DNA of 64,000 bases, from assembly GCF_025460765.1 (NCBI RefSeq), contig NZ_JAMWEG010000025.1, positions 1 through 64,000 on the forward strand. The letters run 5' to 3'. Each line of letters begins with the position of its first letter. Within the stretch, counting starts at the first letter, position 1. The notes under the pieces were generated by a model. That model was not told the origin of the DNA and did no database searches. It saw only the letters and a list, made by a program, of their open reading frames with translations. The position numbers and the translations under genes are program-made. Shown piece after piece: positions 32,821-40,931 of this stretch. The DNA is from Micromonospora sp. MA102 (GTDB taxonomy: Bacteria > Actinomycetota > Actinomycetes > Mycobacteriales > Micromonosporaceae).

Positions 32821-34370
32821 GCCTCGTCCTCGTTGCCAGGGCGGTCAGCGGTCGTGGTGGCGGTGTCCGGCGTGATGCCGGCCATCAGCAGGCCGATCTC
32901 CTCGCGGGGGGTGTCCGGGCCGACGATGCCGATGATCCGGCCGCGGTACATGACCGCGATCCGGTCGGCCAGGCCGATCACCTCGTCCAGTTCGCTGGAG
33001 ACCACCATGACGGCGGTGCCGATGTCCCGTTCGCGGATGACCCGGCTGTGGATGAACTCGATCGAGCCGACGTCCACGCCCCGGGTGGGCTGGGCGGCGA
33101 TGAAGAGCTTCAGCGGCCGGGACAGCTCCCGGGCCACGATCACCTTCTGCTGGTTGCCGCCGGAGAGGGTGCCGACCGCCGCGTCGGCCGAGGAGGTGCG
33201 GACGTCGAACTGCTCGATCCGCTCCTTCGCCGACTTCGCGATGGCGTCCGGCTTGAGCGAGAGGCCCTTGCCGAACGGCGGCTGGTCGTAGATGTCCAGC
33301 ACCAGGTTCTCCGCGACGGAGAACTCCTTGACCAGGCCGTCGACGCTGCGGTCCTCCGGGACGTACCCGACGCCGGCGCGGAGCACCTTCTTGGTGGTCC
33401 AGCCGTGCACGGCCTGGCCGTCCAGGGTGATCGAGCCGGCGAGCACCGGGCGCAGGCCCATGATCGCCTCGATCAGCTCGGTCTGCCCGTTGCCCTGCAC
33501 GCCCGCGATGCCGAGCACCTCACCGGCGCGCACGGTCAGGTCGATGCCGTCGACCGCGCGCACCTGCCGGTCGTCGTCGACGACCAGGCCGGCGATCTCG
33601 AGGATCGGCTTGCCGGGCTCGGCCGGCTTCTTGTCCACGGTCAGCCGGACGTTGCGGCCCACCATGAGCGCGGCCAGCTCGTCGCGGCTGGCGGTCGGCT
33701 CGGCGGTGCCGACCGTCTTCCCGCGCCGGATCACCGTGATCCGGTCGGCGACCGCCTTGACCTCGCCGAGCTTGTGCGTGATGAACACGATCGACTTGCC
33801 GGCCTCCTTGAGCGACCGCATGACCGCGAGCAGTTCCTCGGTCTCCTGCGGGGTCAGCACGGCGGTCGGCTCGTCGAGGATGAGCAGGTCGACGTCGCGG
33901 GTGAGCGCCTTGACGATCTCCACCCGCTGCTGGATGCCGACCGGCAGGTCCTCGATCACCGCGTCCGGGTCGACCCGGAGGTTGTACCGCTCGGAGACCT
34001 CGGCGACCTCGCGCCGGGCCCGCCGCCGGTCGAGGATGCCGGTGAAGCTCCCCCTGGTCTGTTCCGCGCCGAGCATCACGTTCTCGGCCACGGTGAAGAC
34101 GGGCACCAGCATGAAGTGCTGGTGCACCATGCCGATCCCGGCGGCGATCGCGTCGGACGGGCCCTTCAGCTTCAGCGGCTTGCCGTCGACCAGGATCTCG
34201 CCCTCGTCGGGCTGGTACAGCCCGTAGAGCACGTTCATCAGGGTCGACTTGCCGGCGCCGTTCTCGCCGAGCAGGGCGTGGATCTCTCCAGGCTCCACCG
34301 TCAGGTCGATGTGGTCGTTGGCGACCAGATCACCGAACCGCTTGGTGATGCCGCGCAGTTCGAGTCTCAG
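32817..34370 (-). CDS. nucleoside ABC transporter ATP-binding protein (tandem ABC domains)
   Basis: A 517-residue protein with two ABC ATPase domains in tandem, the form found in sugar and nucleoside importers. Domain 1 has Walker A LLGENGAGKSTLM and a degenerate signature LPVGIQQRVEIVKAL with Walker B LLILDEPTAVL. Domain 2 has GIAGVQGNGQTELIEAIMGL in place of Walker A and LSGGNQQKVIVARELS as signature. No ATG, GTG or TTG fits the expected N-terminus LRLELRGITKRFGDLVAND. The best start is CTG at 34370 with GGAGG 5 nt upstream; otherwise the protein would start at ATG 34298/GTG nearby and miss the first strand. It overlaps the first permease gene. Confidence 0.88.
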   Translation of the reverse strand: MRLELRGITKRFGDLVANDHIDLTVEPGEIHALLGENGAGKSTLMNVLYGLYQPDEGEILVDGKPLKLKGPSDAIAAGIGMVHQHFMLVPVFTVAENVMLGAEQTRGSFTGILDRRRARREVAEVSERYNLRVDPDAVIEDLPVGIQQRVEIVKALTRDVDLLILDEPTAVLTPQETEELLAVMRSLKEAGKSIVFITHKLGEVKAVADRITVIRRGKTVGTAEPTASRDELAALMVGRNVRLTVDKKPAEPGKPILEIAGLVVDDDRQVRAVDGIDLTVRAGEVLGIAGVQGNGQTELIEAIMGLRPVLAGSITLDGQAVHGWTTKKVLRAGVGYVPEDRSVDGLVKEFSVAENLVLDIYDQPPFGKGLSLKPDAIAKSAKERIEQFDVRTSSADAAVGTLSGGNQQKVIVARELSRPLKLFIAAQPTRGVDVGSIEFIHSRVIRERDIGTAVMVVSSELDEVIGLADRIAVMYRGRIIGIVGPDTPREEIGLLMAGITPDTATTTADRPGNEDEA

Positions 34371-34461
34371 CGCAACCTCCTGGAGTGCGAGCGATGGTGC
34401 AGCGTAGCGGCTGCCGCGCCGCCACCGCGCCGGGTGGGGGTCAGTGGGGGATCAAGGTGAT

Positions 34462-34572
34462 CGGCCGCCCCGACGCCGCGCGGGGCTTCCCGCGTGCGCC
34501 GAGGCGGCCGGATCGTCAGATCTGGTGCCCGCCGGCCCCCGCTGCCGATGATCTCACCGCGGGGGTCGGCGG
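34462..34572 (-). promoter_or_regulatory. hairpins between lipoprotein and ATPase genes
   Basis: CCGCCGGCCCCCGC (34529-34542) and GCGGGGGTCGGCGG (34559-34572) pair over 14 positions with one mismatch, 5 bp after the lipoprotein stop. A second stem, CGGCCGCC (34462-34469) with GGCGGCCG (34503-34510), follows. Such structures often stop part of the transcripts or protect the 3' end, so that binding protein exceeds ATPase. That role is inferred. Confidence 0.55.
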
Positions 34573-34577
34573 AGCGG

Positions 34578-35666
34578 TCACTTGGTCGGCTGGGCCTTCG
34601 AGGTGACCGTGATGGTGCCGGCGGCGATGTCCGCCTTGATCTTGTCGACCTCGGCCTTCAGGTCCGCCGGGACCTTGCTGTCGAAGTCGTGGTACGGGGC
34701 GATCGAGACACCGTTGTTGGCCAGGGTGCCGACGAAGCCCGGCTTGGCCTGCAGCTTCTCGCCGTTGGCGGCCTTCAGCACGGCGTCCTTGACGGCGTCC
34801 GGGATGTTCTTGACGACCGTGGTGACCAGCGCCGGGCAGTTCGGGGTGCTCTCGCAGCCGTCGACGTCCACCCACACGACCGAGTACTTGCCGTTGGATG
34901 CCTGCGCCGCGGCGGTGGTGCCGAGGCCGGCGCCGCCGGCGACCGGCATGATGATGTCCGCGCCCTGGGCGACCAGCGCGTCGGAGACCTTCTTGCCCTC
35001 GTCCTGCTTGACGAAGTCGTTGGTGAAGGAGCCCTTCTGGGTGGCCTTGTCCCAGCCGATGACCTGGACGTTCTTGTTCTTGGCCTTGTTGTAGTACGCC
35101 ACGCCGTCGGCGAAGCCGTCCATGAAGATGGTGACCGGCGGGATCGGGAGACCACCGTAGGTGCCGACCTTGCCCGACTTGCTCAGCCCGGCGGCCAGGT
35201 AACCGGCCTGGAAGGCGGCCTGCGCGGTGTCGAACTGCATCGGGTAGACGTTGTCCACGCCCGGGTTCGCGTCCACGATGCCGAACTGCTGGTTCGGGTT
35301 CGCCGTGGCGATCTTCTTGGTGGCGTCCTGCATCAGGCCACCGACGGCCAGGATGAAGTCGCACTTCTGGTTGACGAACCCGGTCAGGTTGACCTCGTAG
35401 TCCGCCTCGGCCTTCGACTGGACGTTCTTGATGTCGATGTTGTCGTTCTCCTTCTTCGCCTCCTGAAGGCCCTTCCAGGCCGAGGTGTTGAAGGACTTGT
35501 CATCGATGCCGCCGACGTCCGTCACCATGCAGGCGCTGAACTTCTTGCCGCCGTTGCCCCCGGCGTTGTTGTCGTCCTTGGGAGCCTCACCACAAGCGGC
35601 GGCGCCCAGCACGAGGCCACCCGCCACGATGGCGGAGGCGATCCGCATCCCACGCACAGCGCGCAA
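34578..35666 (-). CDS. BMP family (PnrA-like) nucleoside-binding lipoprotein
   Basis: A 362-residue lipoprotein, the extracellular substrate-binding part of the ABC importer. The signal peptide MRIASAIVAGGLVLGAAAC ends in a lipobox. CMVTDVGGIDDKSFNTSAWKGL is the N-terminal hallmark of the BMP/Med family, and DADGCESTP-like substrate-pocket and hinge regions follow (VDVDGCESTPNCPALVTTVVK). TTG 35666 is preferred because AGGAGA (complement of 35671-35676) lies at a normal distance; ATG 35649 would still leave a usable signal peptide. First gene of the operon. Nucleosides are the likely ligand given cdd and deoA nearby. Confidence 0.9.
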   Translation of the reverse strand: MRAVRGMRIASAIVAGGLVLGAAACGEAPKDDNNAGGNGGKKFSACMVTDVGGIDDKSFNTSAWKGLQEAKKENDNIDIKNVQSKAEADYEVNLTGFVNQKCDFILAVGGLMQDATKKIATANPNQQFGIVDANPGVDNVYPMQFDTAQAAFQAGYLAAGLSKSGKVGTYGGLPIPPVTIFMDGFADGVAYYNKAKNKNVQVIGWDKATQKGSFTNDFVKQDEGKKVSDALVAQGADIIMPVAGGAGLGTTAAAQASNGKYSVVWVDVDGCESTPNCPALVTTVVKNIPDAVKDAVLKAANGEKLQAKPGFVGTLANNGVSIAPYHDFDSKVPADLKAEVDKIKADIAAGTITVTSKAQPTK

Positions 35667-35925
35667 GACGTCTCCTTCCCATTGCACACCGCGTCGTGCG
35701 CGGTGGCAGCCCTTGCGCCGGCCTGCGGTGTGCCGCCGGCGTCCCACGTTACGGACGGGAGCGTACGCCCGCGCCCACCCACCGGCCGACAATCGTGCAC
35801 GACTGTTGGGCGGTCGTTACCCCTACGTAACCGATGCGTGGGGCACATCACCTTTCGTGCCCGCGGCCTTCCGGAGAGGTGTCGCGAACGTCCGTTTCCC
35901 GTGGTCTTCCCGCTGCGCCGGAGGG
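35667..35925. other. 259-bp intergenic region upstream of the BMP-type operon
   Basis: Leader and promoter region of the nucleoside importer, ending at the convergent-free 3' end of the small membrane protein gene. A weak inverted repeat CGCCGGC (35716-35722)/GCCGGCG (35735-35741) lies in the leader. No clear -10/-35 pair or known riboswitch pattern was recognised. Confidence 0.4.
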
Positions 35926-36276
35926 CTAACGCCAGAAGACCGCCACCGCCGCATTGACCAGCGTCAACCCGATGATCGCGAGGAAGTGCCCGCGGTTCAC
36001 GGACTCCCGCTTACGGGCGAAGAAGACCATGACAAAGATCAGCAGCGCGAGCACCAACTTGGTAACAAGCTTGGCCGGTGCCGGCTCGTCGCCGTCGCGC
36101 AGCGGGGCGGACAGCCCGATTCCGGTCAGCAGGCCGATCACCGAGCCCCAGAGCATGGCCGCGTTGATCCGGAGCCGGCCGCTGACGTACTGGGCGATCG
36201 AGCCGCCGAGCAGCATCGCGAAGCCGATCAGATGGACGTAGAGAAGGATCAGTCGAAGAGCTTCCACGCCGGCCAT
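35926..36276 (-). CDS. small four-helix membrane protein, unknown
   Basis: A 116-residue protein that is nearly all membrane: hydrophobic segments near residues 6-26, 38-55, 68-86 and 95-114. LILLYVHLIGFAMLLGGSIAQY is reminiscent of small membrane proteins called integral membrane protein or DUF2269-like, but I am not certain. ATG 36276 is preceded by a G-rich GAGGGGGGAGG run; the effective ribosome binding site may be within it. It follows the TetR-controlled membrane gene by 48 bp on the same strand and may be cotranscribed. Confidence 0.65.
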   Translation of the reverse strand: MAGVEALRLILLYVHLIGFAMLLGGSIAQYVSGRLRINAAMLWGSVIGLLTGIGLSAPLRDGDEPAPAKLVTKLVLALLIFVMVFFARKRESVNRGHFLAIIGLTLVNAAVAVFWR

Positions 36277-36324
36277 CCTCCCCCCTCAACGACGCTTTGT
36301 AGTAGCCGGCCCGCCGAGGTGCCG

Positions 36325-37332
36325 TCATACCGTGACCTCGGCGGGCCGTCCGGCCGGCTCCGGGCTGACCGCGCCCACGCGGACGGACCGGCGGCCGACG
36401 AGGACCAGGGCCAGGCCGGCGAGCGCGTACCCGGCCAGCACGGCCAACGGCCGGCCGGCTCCCGCCCCGTCGAAGAAGGCCGCCGAGCGCAGCAGCGTGC
36501 CGCCCGCACCGACCGGCAGGAACTGCCCCACGGTCCCCCAGGGTTGCGGCAGCAGCTCGGGCGCGGCGCCCACCGCCGAGAGCGGGTTGCCGACCAGGAA
36601 GACGAGCAGCGCGCCGAGCCCGATCCCGGGAGCGCCGAGGAGCGCGCCGAGGCCCGCCACGGTGCCCGCCGCGGCCAGCGCGAACAGCCCGATGGCGCCC
36701 GCCTCGCGCCACAGGTCGCCGTCGATGACGCCGAGCCAGCCGTGCAGCACCGCGGTCCCCACGAGGCCGGCCAGGACGGCATAGCCGATCAGGCCGGCCA
36801 GCCGTGCCGCGCGCCGGGCGACCAGCACGGTGAGCAGGGCCCCGGCCAGCATGCCGGCCAGCGCCAGCGGCAGGAACCCGGCGGCGAAACCGGCCCCCCG
36901 CGGGTCGTCCGGGACGGCCGGCACGACCTGCACCACCGGCACCGGGCGGCCGGCGGAGAGCTGCGTGGCGGCCTCGGTGAGCAGGGCCGCGACGGTCGGG
37001 CTCGCGGCCGGCGCGGTGTGCAGGGCGACGCCGTCCGGGCCGACCACGAAGGCGGCGTACGCCTCCCGGTCGCGCAGCGCCCGGTCGGCGGCCGCCGCGT
37101 CCGGCAGCGTGGTGACGGCGAAGCCGCCGGGGCGGGCCGCCGTGAGCCGGGCGGCCAGCTCGGTGGCCGCGGGCGCCGGCCCGGCGACGGCGATCGGGAG
37201 GTCGCGCGGCGCCAGGTGGGTGGCCGGCGCCGCGAAGAGGGGTACGAGCAGCGCCTGCGCCACGACCGTGAGGCTGGCGAGCAGGGCGGCGAGTAGCCAG
37301 GGCGAGCGGGGCCGGTACGGGTGAGCGGGCAT
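36325..37332 (-). CDS. TetR-controlled membrane protein, YhgE/ABC-2-like
   Basis: A 335-residue protein. One N-terminal hydrophobic segment (about residues 12-34) is followed by an extracytoplasmic domain of about 120 residues and then five to six membrane segments, a layout like YhgE/Pip and ABC-2 permease-like proteins. LPIAVAGPAPAATELAARL resembles the start of the soluble part of that group. It lacks an ATPase partner here. ATG 37332 has AAGGAGG at 6 nt. It is divergent from a TetR gene with two operator copies between them, so it is probably an inducible exporter or envelope protein. Substrate unknown. Confidence 0.7.
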   Translation of the reverse strand: MPAHPYRPRSPWLLAALLASLTVVAQALLVPLFAAPATHLAPRDLPIAVAGPAPAATELAARLTAARPGGFAVTTLPDAAAADRALRDREAYAAFVVGPDGVALHTAPAASPTVAALLTEAATQLSAGRPVPVVQVVPAVPDDPRGAGFAAGFLPLALAGMLAGALLTVLVARRAARLAGLIGYAVLAGLVGTAVLHGWLGVIDGDLWREAGAIGLFALAAAGTVAGLGALLGAPGIGLGALLVFLVGNPLSAVGAAPELLPQPWGTVGQFLPVGAGGTLLRSAAFFDGAGAGRPLAVLAGYALAGLALVLVGRRSVRVGAVSPEPAGRPAEVTV

Positions 37333-37346
37333 CGCCGCCTCCTTAA

Positions 37347-37423
37347 AACGAACGTTCGTTCTCTTGAGCTGAGGGTGCGCCGCCGGACGGTCCGCCGTCA
37401 AGAACGAACGTTCGCTTTAGACT
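37347..37423. promoter_or_regulatory. paired TetR operators and TetR promoter
   Basis: AACGAACGTTCGTT (37347-37360) is a perfect 14-bp palindrome, 15 bp upstream of the membrane protein start. AACGAACGTTCGCT (37403-37416) differs at one base and lies just before TAGACT (37418-37423), the -10 box of the TetR gene, 7 nt before its GTG. One site controls each direction. Confidence 0.8.
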
Positions 37424-37430
37424 GTGGGTC

Positions 37431-38030
37431 GTGCCACGCGTATCGGACGAACACCTCGCGGCCCGCCGCCAGCAGATCCTCGACGCGGCCCGGCGCTGTT
37501 TCCGGCGCGACGGCTTCCACAACACCTCGATGCAGGACGTGATCAGGGAGGCCGGGCTCTCGGTCGGCGCGGTCTACCGCTACTTCCCGAGCAAGAACGA
37601 CCTGATCACGGCGATCGCCCAGTCGGTGATCGGCGGCGCCGACGGGCTCTTCGCCGAACTGGCCGCGGCCGATCCGCCGCTGCCGCTTGTCGACGCGCTG
37701 GACCGGGCCCTCACCTACGTCGACGCGCAGACCGGCCCGGACGGCGTGCTGCCGTTGGCCATCCAGGTGTGGGGCGAGGCGCAACGGGACCCGGTGCTGG
37801 CCGAGTTCGTCGGCCGCACGTACGCCGGTTTCCGCACCCACTTCGCCACGCTGGCCCGGCGCGCCCGAACAGCTGGCGAGCTGCCCGCCGACGCCGACCC
37901 GGAAGCGGTCGGCGCGGCCCTGTTCGCCCTGGTCCCCGGATATCTCCTGCAGCGGATCCTGACCGGCTCCCCGGACCGGCACACCTACCTGACCGGCGTC
38001 CGCGCCATCCTGGCCGCCCACCGCGGTTAG
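37431..38030 (+). CDS. TetR-family transcriptional repressor
   Basis: A 199-residue regulator. The HTH region reads RQQILDAARRCFRRDGFHNTSMQDVIREAGLSVGAVYRYFPSKNDLI (shown here only for its length; the diagnostic part is GAVYRYFPSK). The C-terminal helical ligand domain begins near residue 65. GTG 37431 lies 7 nt after a TAGACT -10 box, so it is probably leaderless. It is divergent from the membrane protein gene and flanked by two matching palindromes, which suggests self- and target repression. Confidence 0.92.
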   Translation: MPRVSDEHLAARRQQILDAARRCFRRDGFHNTSMQDVIREAGLSVGAVYRYFPSKNDLITAIAQSVIGGADGLFAELAAADPPLPLVDALDRALTYVDAQTGPDGVLPLAIQVWGEAQRDPVLAEFVGRTYAGFRTHFATLARRARTAGELPADADPEAVGAALFALVPGYLLQRILTGSPDRHTYLTGVRAILAAHRG

Positions 38031-38034
38031 GAGA

Positions 38035-38071
38035 GGCCCCCTCCTCCACCGTGGGCGTGGAGAGGGGGCCT
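38035..38071. terminator. bidirectional terminator between tetR and GH13 genes
   Basis: AGGCCCCTCCTCCAC (38035-38049) pairs with GTGGAGAGGGGGCCT (38057-38071), a 15-bp stem with two central mismatches and a 7-nt loop. It sits between two convergent stops. Confidence 0.75.
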
Positions 38072-38081
38072 TCCTTCGGCT

Positions 38082-39893
38082 TCAGGCGAGGCGCCACACC
38101 TGGAAGGTGGGGCCGTCCGCCGGGAGGATGACGGCGCCGTCCGCGTCGGGGCGCAGTGCCGGGGCGCCGCCGTACACGTTCTCGCCGGCCGGCAGGCCGG
38201 TCAGCCGGACCGGGGCGCCGGCCGCGCGGCGGGCCAGCACCAGCACCGCGCCGGCCGGCGCCTCGCGGAGGAAGACCAGCGTGTCCGCGTCGGCGTGCAC
38301 CCAGCGCAGGCCGCCGTGCCGCAGGGCCGGCTCGCCACGGCGCAGCGCCAGCAGCGACCGGTACGTGTCGAAGGTGCGCCCGTCCCAGCTCTCCGGCCGG
38401 TGCCACGGCATCGGGGTACGCGAGCCCTCCCCGTTGGCGCCGGTCAGGCCCAGTTCGTCGCCCGCGAAGACGATCGGCGTGCCGGGCATGGTGGCGAGCA
38501 GGCCGGCGGCCACCTCCTGCCGGGCCGCGTCACCGACCACCGTCCGGATCCGCGCGGAGTCGTGCGAGCCGAGCAGCTGCCACGAGTGCGTGTACGACCG
38601 CCACGAGATCAGCGACCGGTAGGTGTTGATGGTGGCCAGCACCGCGCCCCCGTCCCGCCGCCGCACCCCGCCCGGGGTGCCGAGGAAGTTCGGCAGCGTG
38701 CCGTCGCCCCGGCGCAGCCAGGACCACACCGGGTCGGTGAAGCCGACGTAGTTCATGGTGCCGTGCCAGCCGTCGCGGTCCAGGTCACCGGTGTGGTCGT
38801 GGCCGTGCTCGGCGAGCAGCAGCGCGTCGGCCCGGGTGTCGGCGACCACCTCCCGCAGCAGCCGCGCCACCTCGTGCGTGTACGCGTCGGCACCCCGCCG
38901 GCCGGTCATGTTCGCCACGTCCACCCGCCAGCCGTCCAGCGCGTACGGCGGGCGCAGCCAGCGGCGCAGCAGCGAGTCCTCGGCGGTCGCGAAGCGGCGG
39001 CGCAGCTCGGCGCTGCCCCAGTTGAGCTTCGGCAGCGACGTGACCCCGTTCCACGACTCGAAATCCCCGCCGGGCAGGTCGAAGTAGTACAGCTCCCGCT
39101 CGGGCGCGTGCACGTCGGAGACGGCGGCCGTGAACCAGTGGTGGGCGTCGCCGGTGTGGTTGCTCGTGATGTCGCCGAGCAGCCGCCAGCCCCGGGCGTG
39201 CACCGCGTCGGCCAGCCGGGCCAGGGCGGCGTCCCCGCCGAGCAGCGGGTCGACGGTGTCGAAGCTCGCCGCGTCGTACCGGTGGTTGGAGCGGGCCGGG
39301 AAGATCGGCGTGAGGTAGACGGTGTTCACACCGAGCCGGTCCAGGTGATCCAGCCGCTCGGTGACCCCGTCGAGGTCGCCGCCGTAGAACTGGCGGGGGG
39401 TCTCCGGGCCCCGCCCGATCACCGGCGTGTCCCAGTCGCACGGGATCGCCCAGTCCGGCGCCGTGCGGCCCGCCGCGGCGGCCGAGCGGGCGAACCGGTC
39501 CGGGAAGATCTGGTAGATCACCGCGTCCCGGGCCCAGGCCGGCGGCGACGCGTAGCTGACCAGCTTGAAGTCGCCGTTGTCCGGCACGTCGTGGCCGACG
39601 AGGCCGGCCGCGTTCAGCCAGCGGGCGCCCGCCGCGCCGTCGAGCAGGAAGCGGTAGTTGCTGACCGGGTTGCGGACCTCGACCTCGGCCCGCCACCACA
39701 CGTCACCGCCCTCGGTGCGGTCGACCACCGCCTCGGCGAAGCGCGGCTCGCCGTCACCGGTGGTCCGGACGTGCACCTGGCGGACGTCGGCGCCGGTCGG
39801 CACCCGGACGAAGACGGGGACGGTCTGCCCGAGGGCGGGTTCCTGCTCGGGGACGTAGGTGGCGGATCCGTCGTGGTGGGGCTGGAGGGACAC
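38082..39893 (-). CDS. GH13 neopullulanase/cyclomaltodextrinase-like glycoside hydrolase
   Basis: A 603-residue cytoplasmic enzyme (no signal peptide). An N-terminal beta domain (about residues 10-115, with PVFVRVPTGADVRQVHVR) resembles CBM34. The TIM barrel has AVIYQIFPDRFARS, DITSNHTG, GWRVDVANMTG (nucleophile Asp), LLLAEHGHDHTG (acid Glu) and LLGSHDSARI (third acid). These point to cleavage of maltodextrins or cyclodextrins. GTG 39893 is preferred over GTG 39938 since AAAGG lies 7 nt upstream of it. Downstream of malG in the same direction, separated by a hairpin, so it probably belongs to the maltodextrin regulon. Confidence 0.88.
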   Translation of the reverse strand: MSLQPHHDGSATYVPEQEPALGQTVPVFVRVPTGADVRQVHVRTTGDGEPRFAEAVVDRTEGGDVWWRAEVEVRNPVSNYRFLLDGAAGARWLNAAGLVGHDVPDNGDFKLVSYASPPAWARDAVIYQIFPDRFARSAAAAGRTAPDWAIPCDWDTPVIGRGPETPRQFYGGDLDGVTERLDHLDRLGVNTVYLTPIFPARSNHRYDAASFDTVDPLLGGDAALARLADAVHARGWRLLGDITSNHTGDAHHWFTAAVSDVHAPERELYYFDLPGGDFESWNGVTSLPKLNWGSAELRRRFATAEDSLLRRWLRPPYALDGWRVDVANMTGRRGADAYTHEVARLLREVVADTRADALLLAEHGHDHTGDLDRDGWHGTMNYVGFTDPVWSWLRRGDGTLPNFLGTPGGVRRRDGGAVLATINTYRSLISWRSYTHSWQLLGSHDSARIRTVVGDAARQEVAAGLLATMPGTPIVFAGDELGLTGANGEGSRTPMPWHRPESWDGRTFDTYRSLLALRRGEPALRHGGLRWVHADADTLVFLREAPAGAVLVLARRAAGAPVRLTGLPAGENVYGGAPALRPDADGAVILPADGPTFQVWRLA

Positions 39894-39938
39894 GGGCGTG
39901 CCTTTCGCGTCGTCGAGGACAGGGAGTGGGGCGGGCAC

Positions 39939-39968
39939 CCGCCGCGGCCGGTCACCCGACCGCGGCGG
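39939..39968 (-). terminator. hairpin between malG and the GH13 gene
   Basis: CCGCCGCGG (39939-39947) and CCGCGGCGG (39960-39968) form a perfect 9-bp stem with a 12-nt loop in the 141-bp gap. It may end or lower transcription from malEFG into the hydrolase gene. Confidence 0.55.
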
Positions 39969-40034
39969 TCCGCCCGGAAACCGCTCCGGTGTACGTCGAC
40001 ACGACGCCCTTGCCGCAGCGTGAGCCGAGGAGGC

Positions 40035-40931
40035 TCAGCCCTTGACGGCTCCGGCGGTGAGGCCGGAGACGATGTAGCGCTGGAGCAGTTGGAACACCAG
40101 CACCGTCGGGATGGCGGTGAGCAGGGTGCCCGCCGCGAACATCCCGAAGTTGTTGTTGCGCTCGCCCGCCACCATGCCGAACATCCCGACCGCCAGGGTC
40201 TTCGAGTTCGGCTCGGTGAGGAACACGTTGGCGATGATGAACTCGTTGATCGAGCCGATGAAGGCGAGCAGCCCGGTCACCGCCAGGATCGGCGCCACCA
40301 GCGGCATCATGATCCGGAAGAAGACCTGGGCGTGCGAGGCGCCGTCCATGGTCGCCGACTCGTCCAGCTCCTTCGGCAGGGTGTCGAAGAAGCCCTTCAT
40401 CAGCCAGGTGTTCGCGCCGAGCGCGGTGCCCATGTAGAGCAGGAACAGCCCCCACGGGGTGTTGAAGCCGATCACCGGCCACAGGTCGGTGACCGTCGTG
40501 AAGATCAGGAAGATCGCCACGATGGCCAGGAACTGCGGGAACATCTGGATCAGCAGCAGCGCGAGCAGCCCGACCCGGCGACCGGCGAACCGCATCCGGG
40601 AGAACGCGTACGCCGCCAGCGCCGACAGGAAGATCGACGCGAAGCTGGCCACGCCGGCGAGCAGCAGCGAGTTGAGGAACCAGTGGGCGAACGGCGTCTT
40701 CTGGAACAGGTTGGTGAAGTTCTCCAGGGACGCCCCGGTCGGCAGCAACTCCGTCGACGAGAGCGTGCCGAGCGGGTTGAGCGCCGCGGAGATCACGAAC
40801 AGGATCGGGAAGAGGCTGAACGCCACGGCCAGCGCCCCGACCACGTGCCGCCAGCCCACCTGGGCGAACCAGCGGCTCTTCGACCTTCCCCCGGCCCGGT
40901 TGGCGACGGCGGCGTCCGACAAGGTGGTCAC
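40035..40931 (-). CDS. malG: maltose/maltodextrin ABC transporter permease MalG-type
   Basis: A 298-residue inner-membrane permease with about six hydrophobic segments. The EAA loop reads ELDESATMDGASHAQVFFRIMMPL (only GASHAQVFFRI is needed to identify it). PFAHWFLNSLLLAG is the usual second conserved segment of sugar permeases. GTG 40931 overlaps the malF stop in a GTGA junction and has AGGAGG upstream. With malF and malE it forms the importer; its ATPase is not encoded here and is probably a shared MsiK-type protein. Confidence 0.92.
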   Translation of the reverse strand: MTTLSDAAVANRAGGRSKSRWFAQVGWRHVVGALAVAFSLFPILFVISAALNPLGTLSSTELLPTGASLENFTNLFQKTPFAHWFLNSLLLAGVASFASIFLSALAAYAFSRMRFAGRRVGLLALLLIQMFPQFLAIVAIFLIFTTVTDLWPVIGFNTPWGLFLLYMGTALGANTWLMKGFFDTLPKELDESATMDGASHAQVFFRIMMPLVAPILAVTGLLAFIGSINEFIIANVFLTEPNSKTLAVGMFGMVAGERNNNFGMFAAGTLLTAIPTVLVFQLLQRYIVSGLTAGAVKG

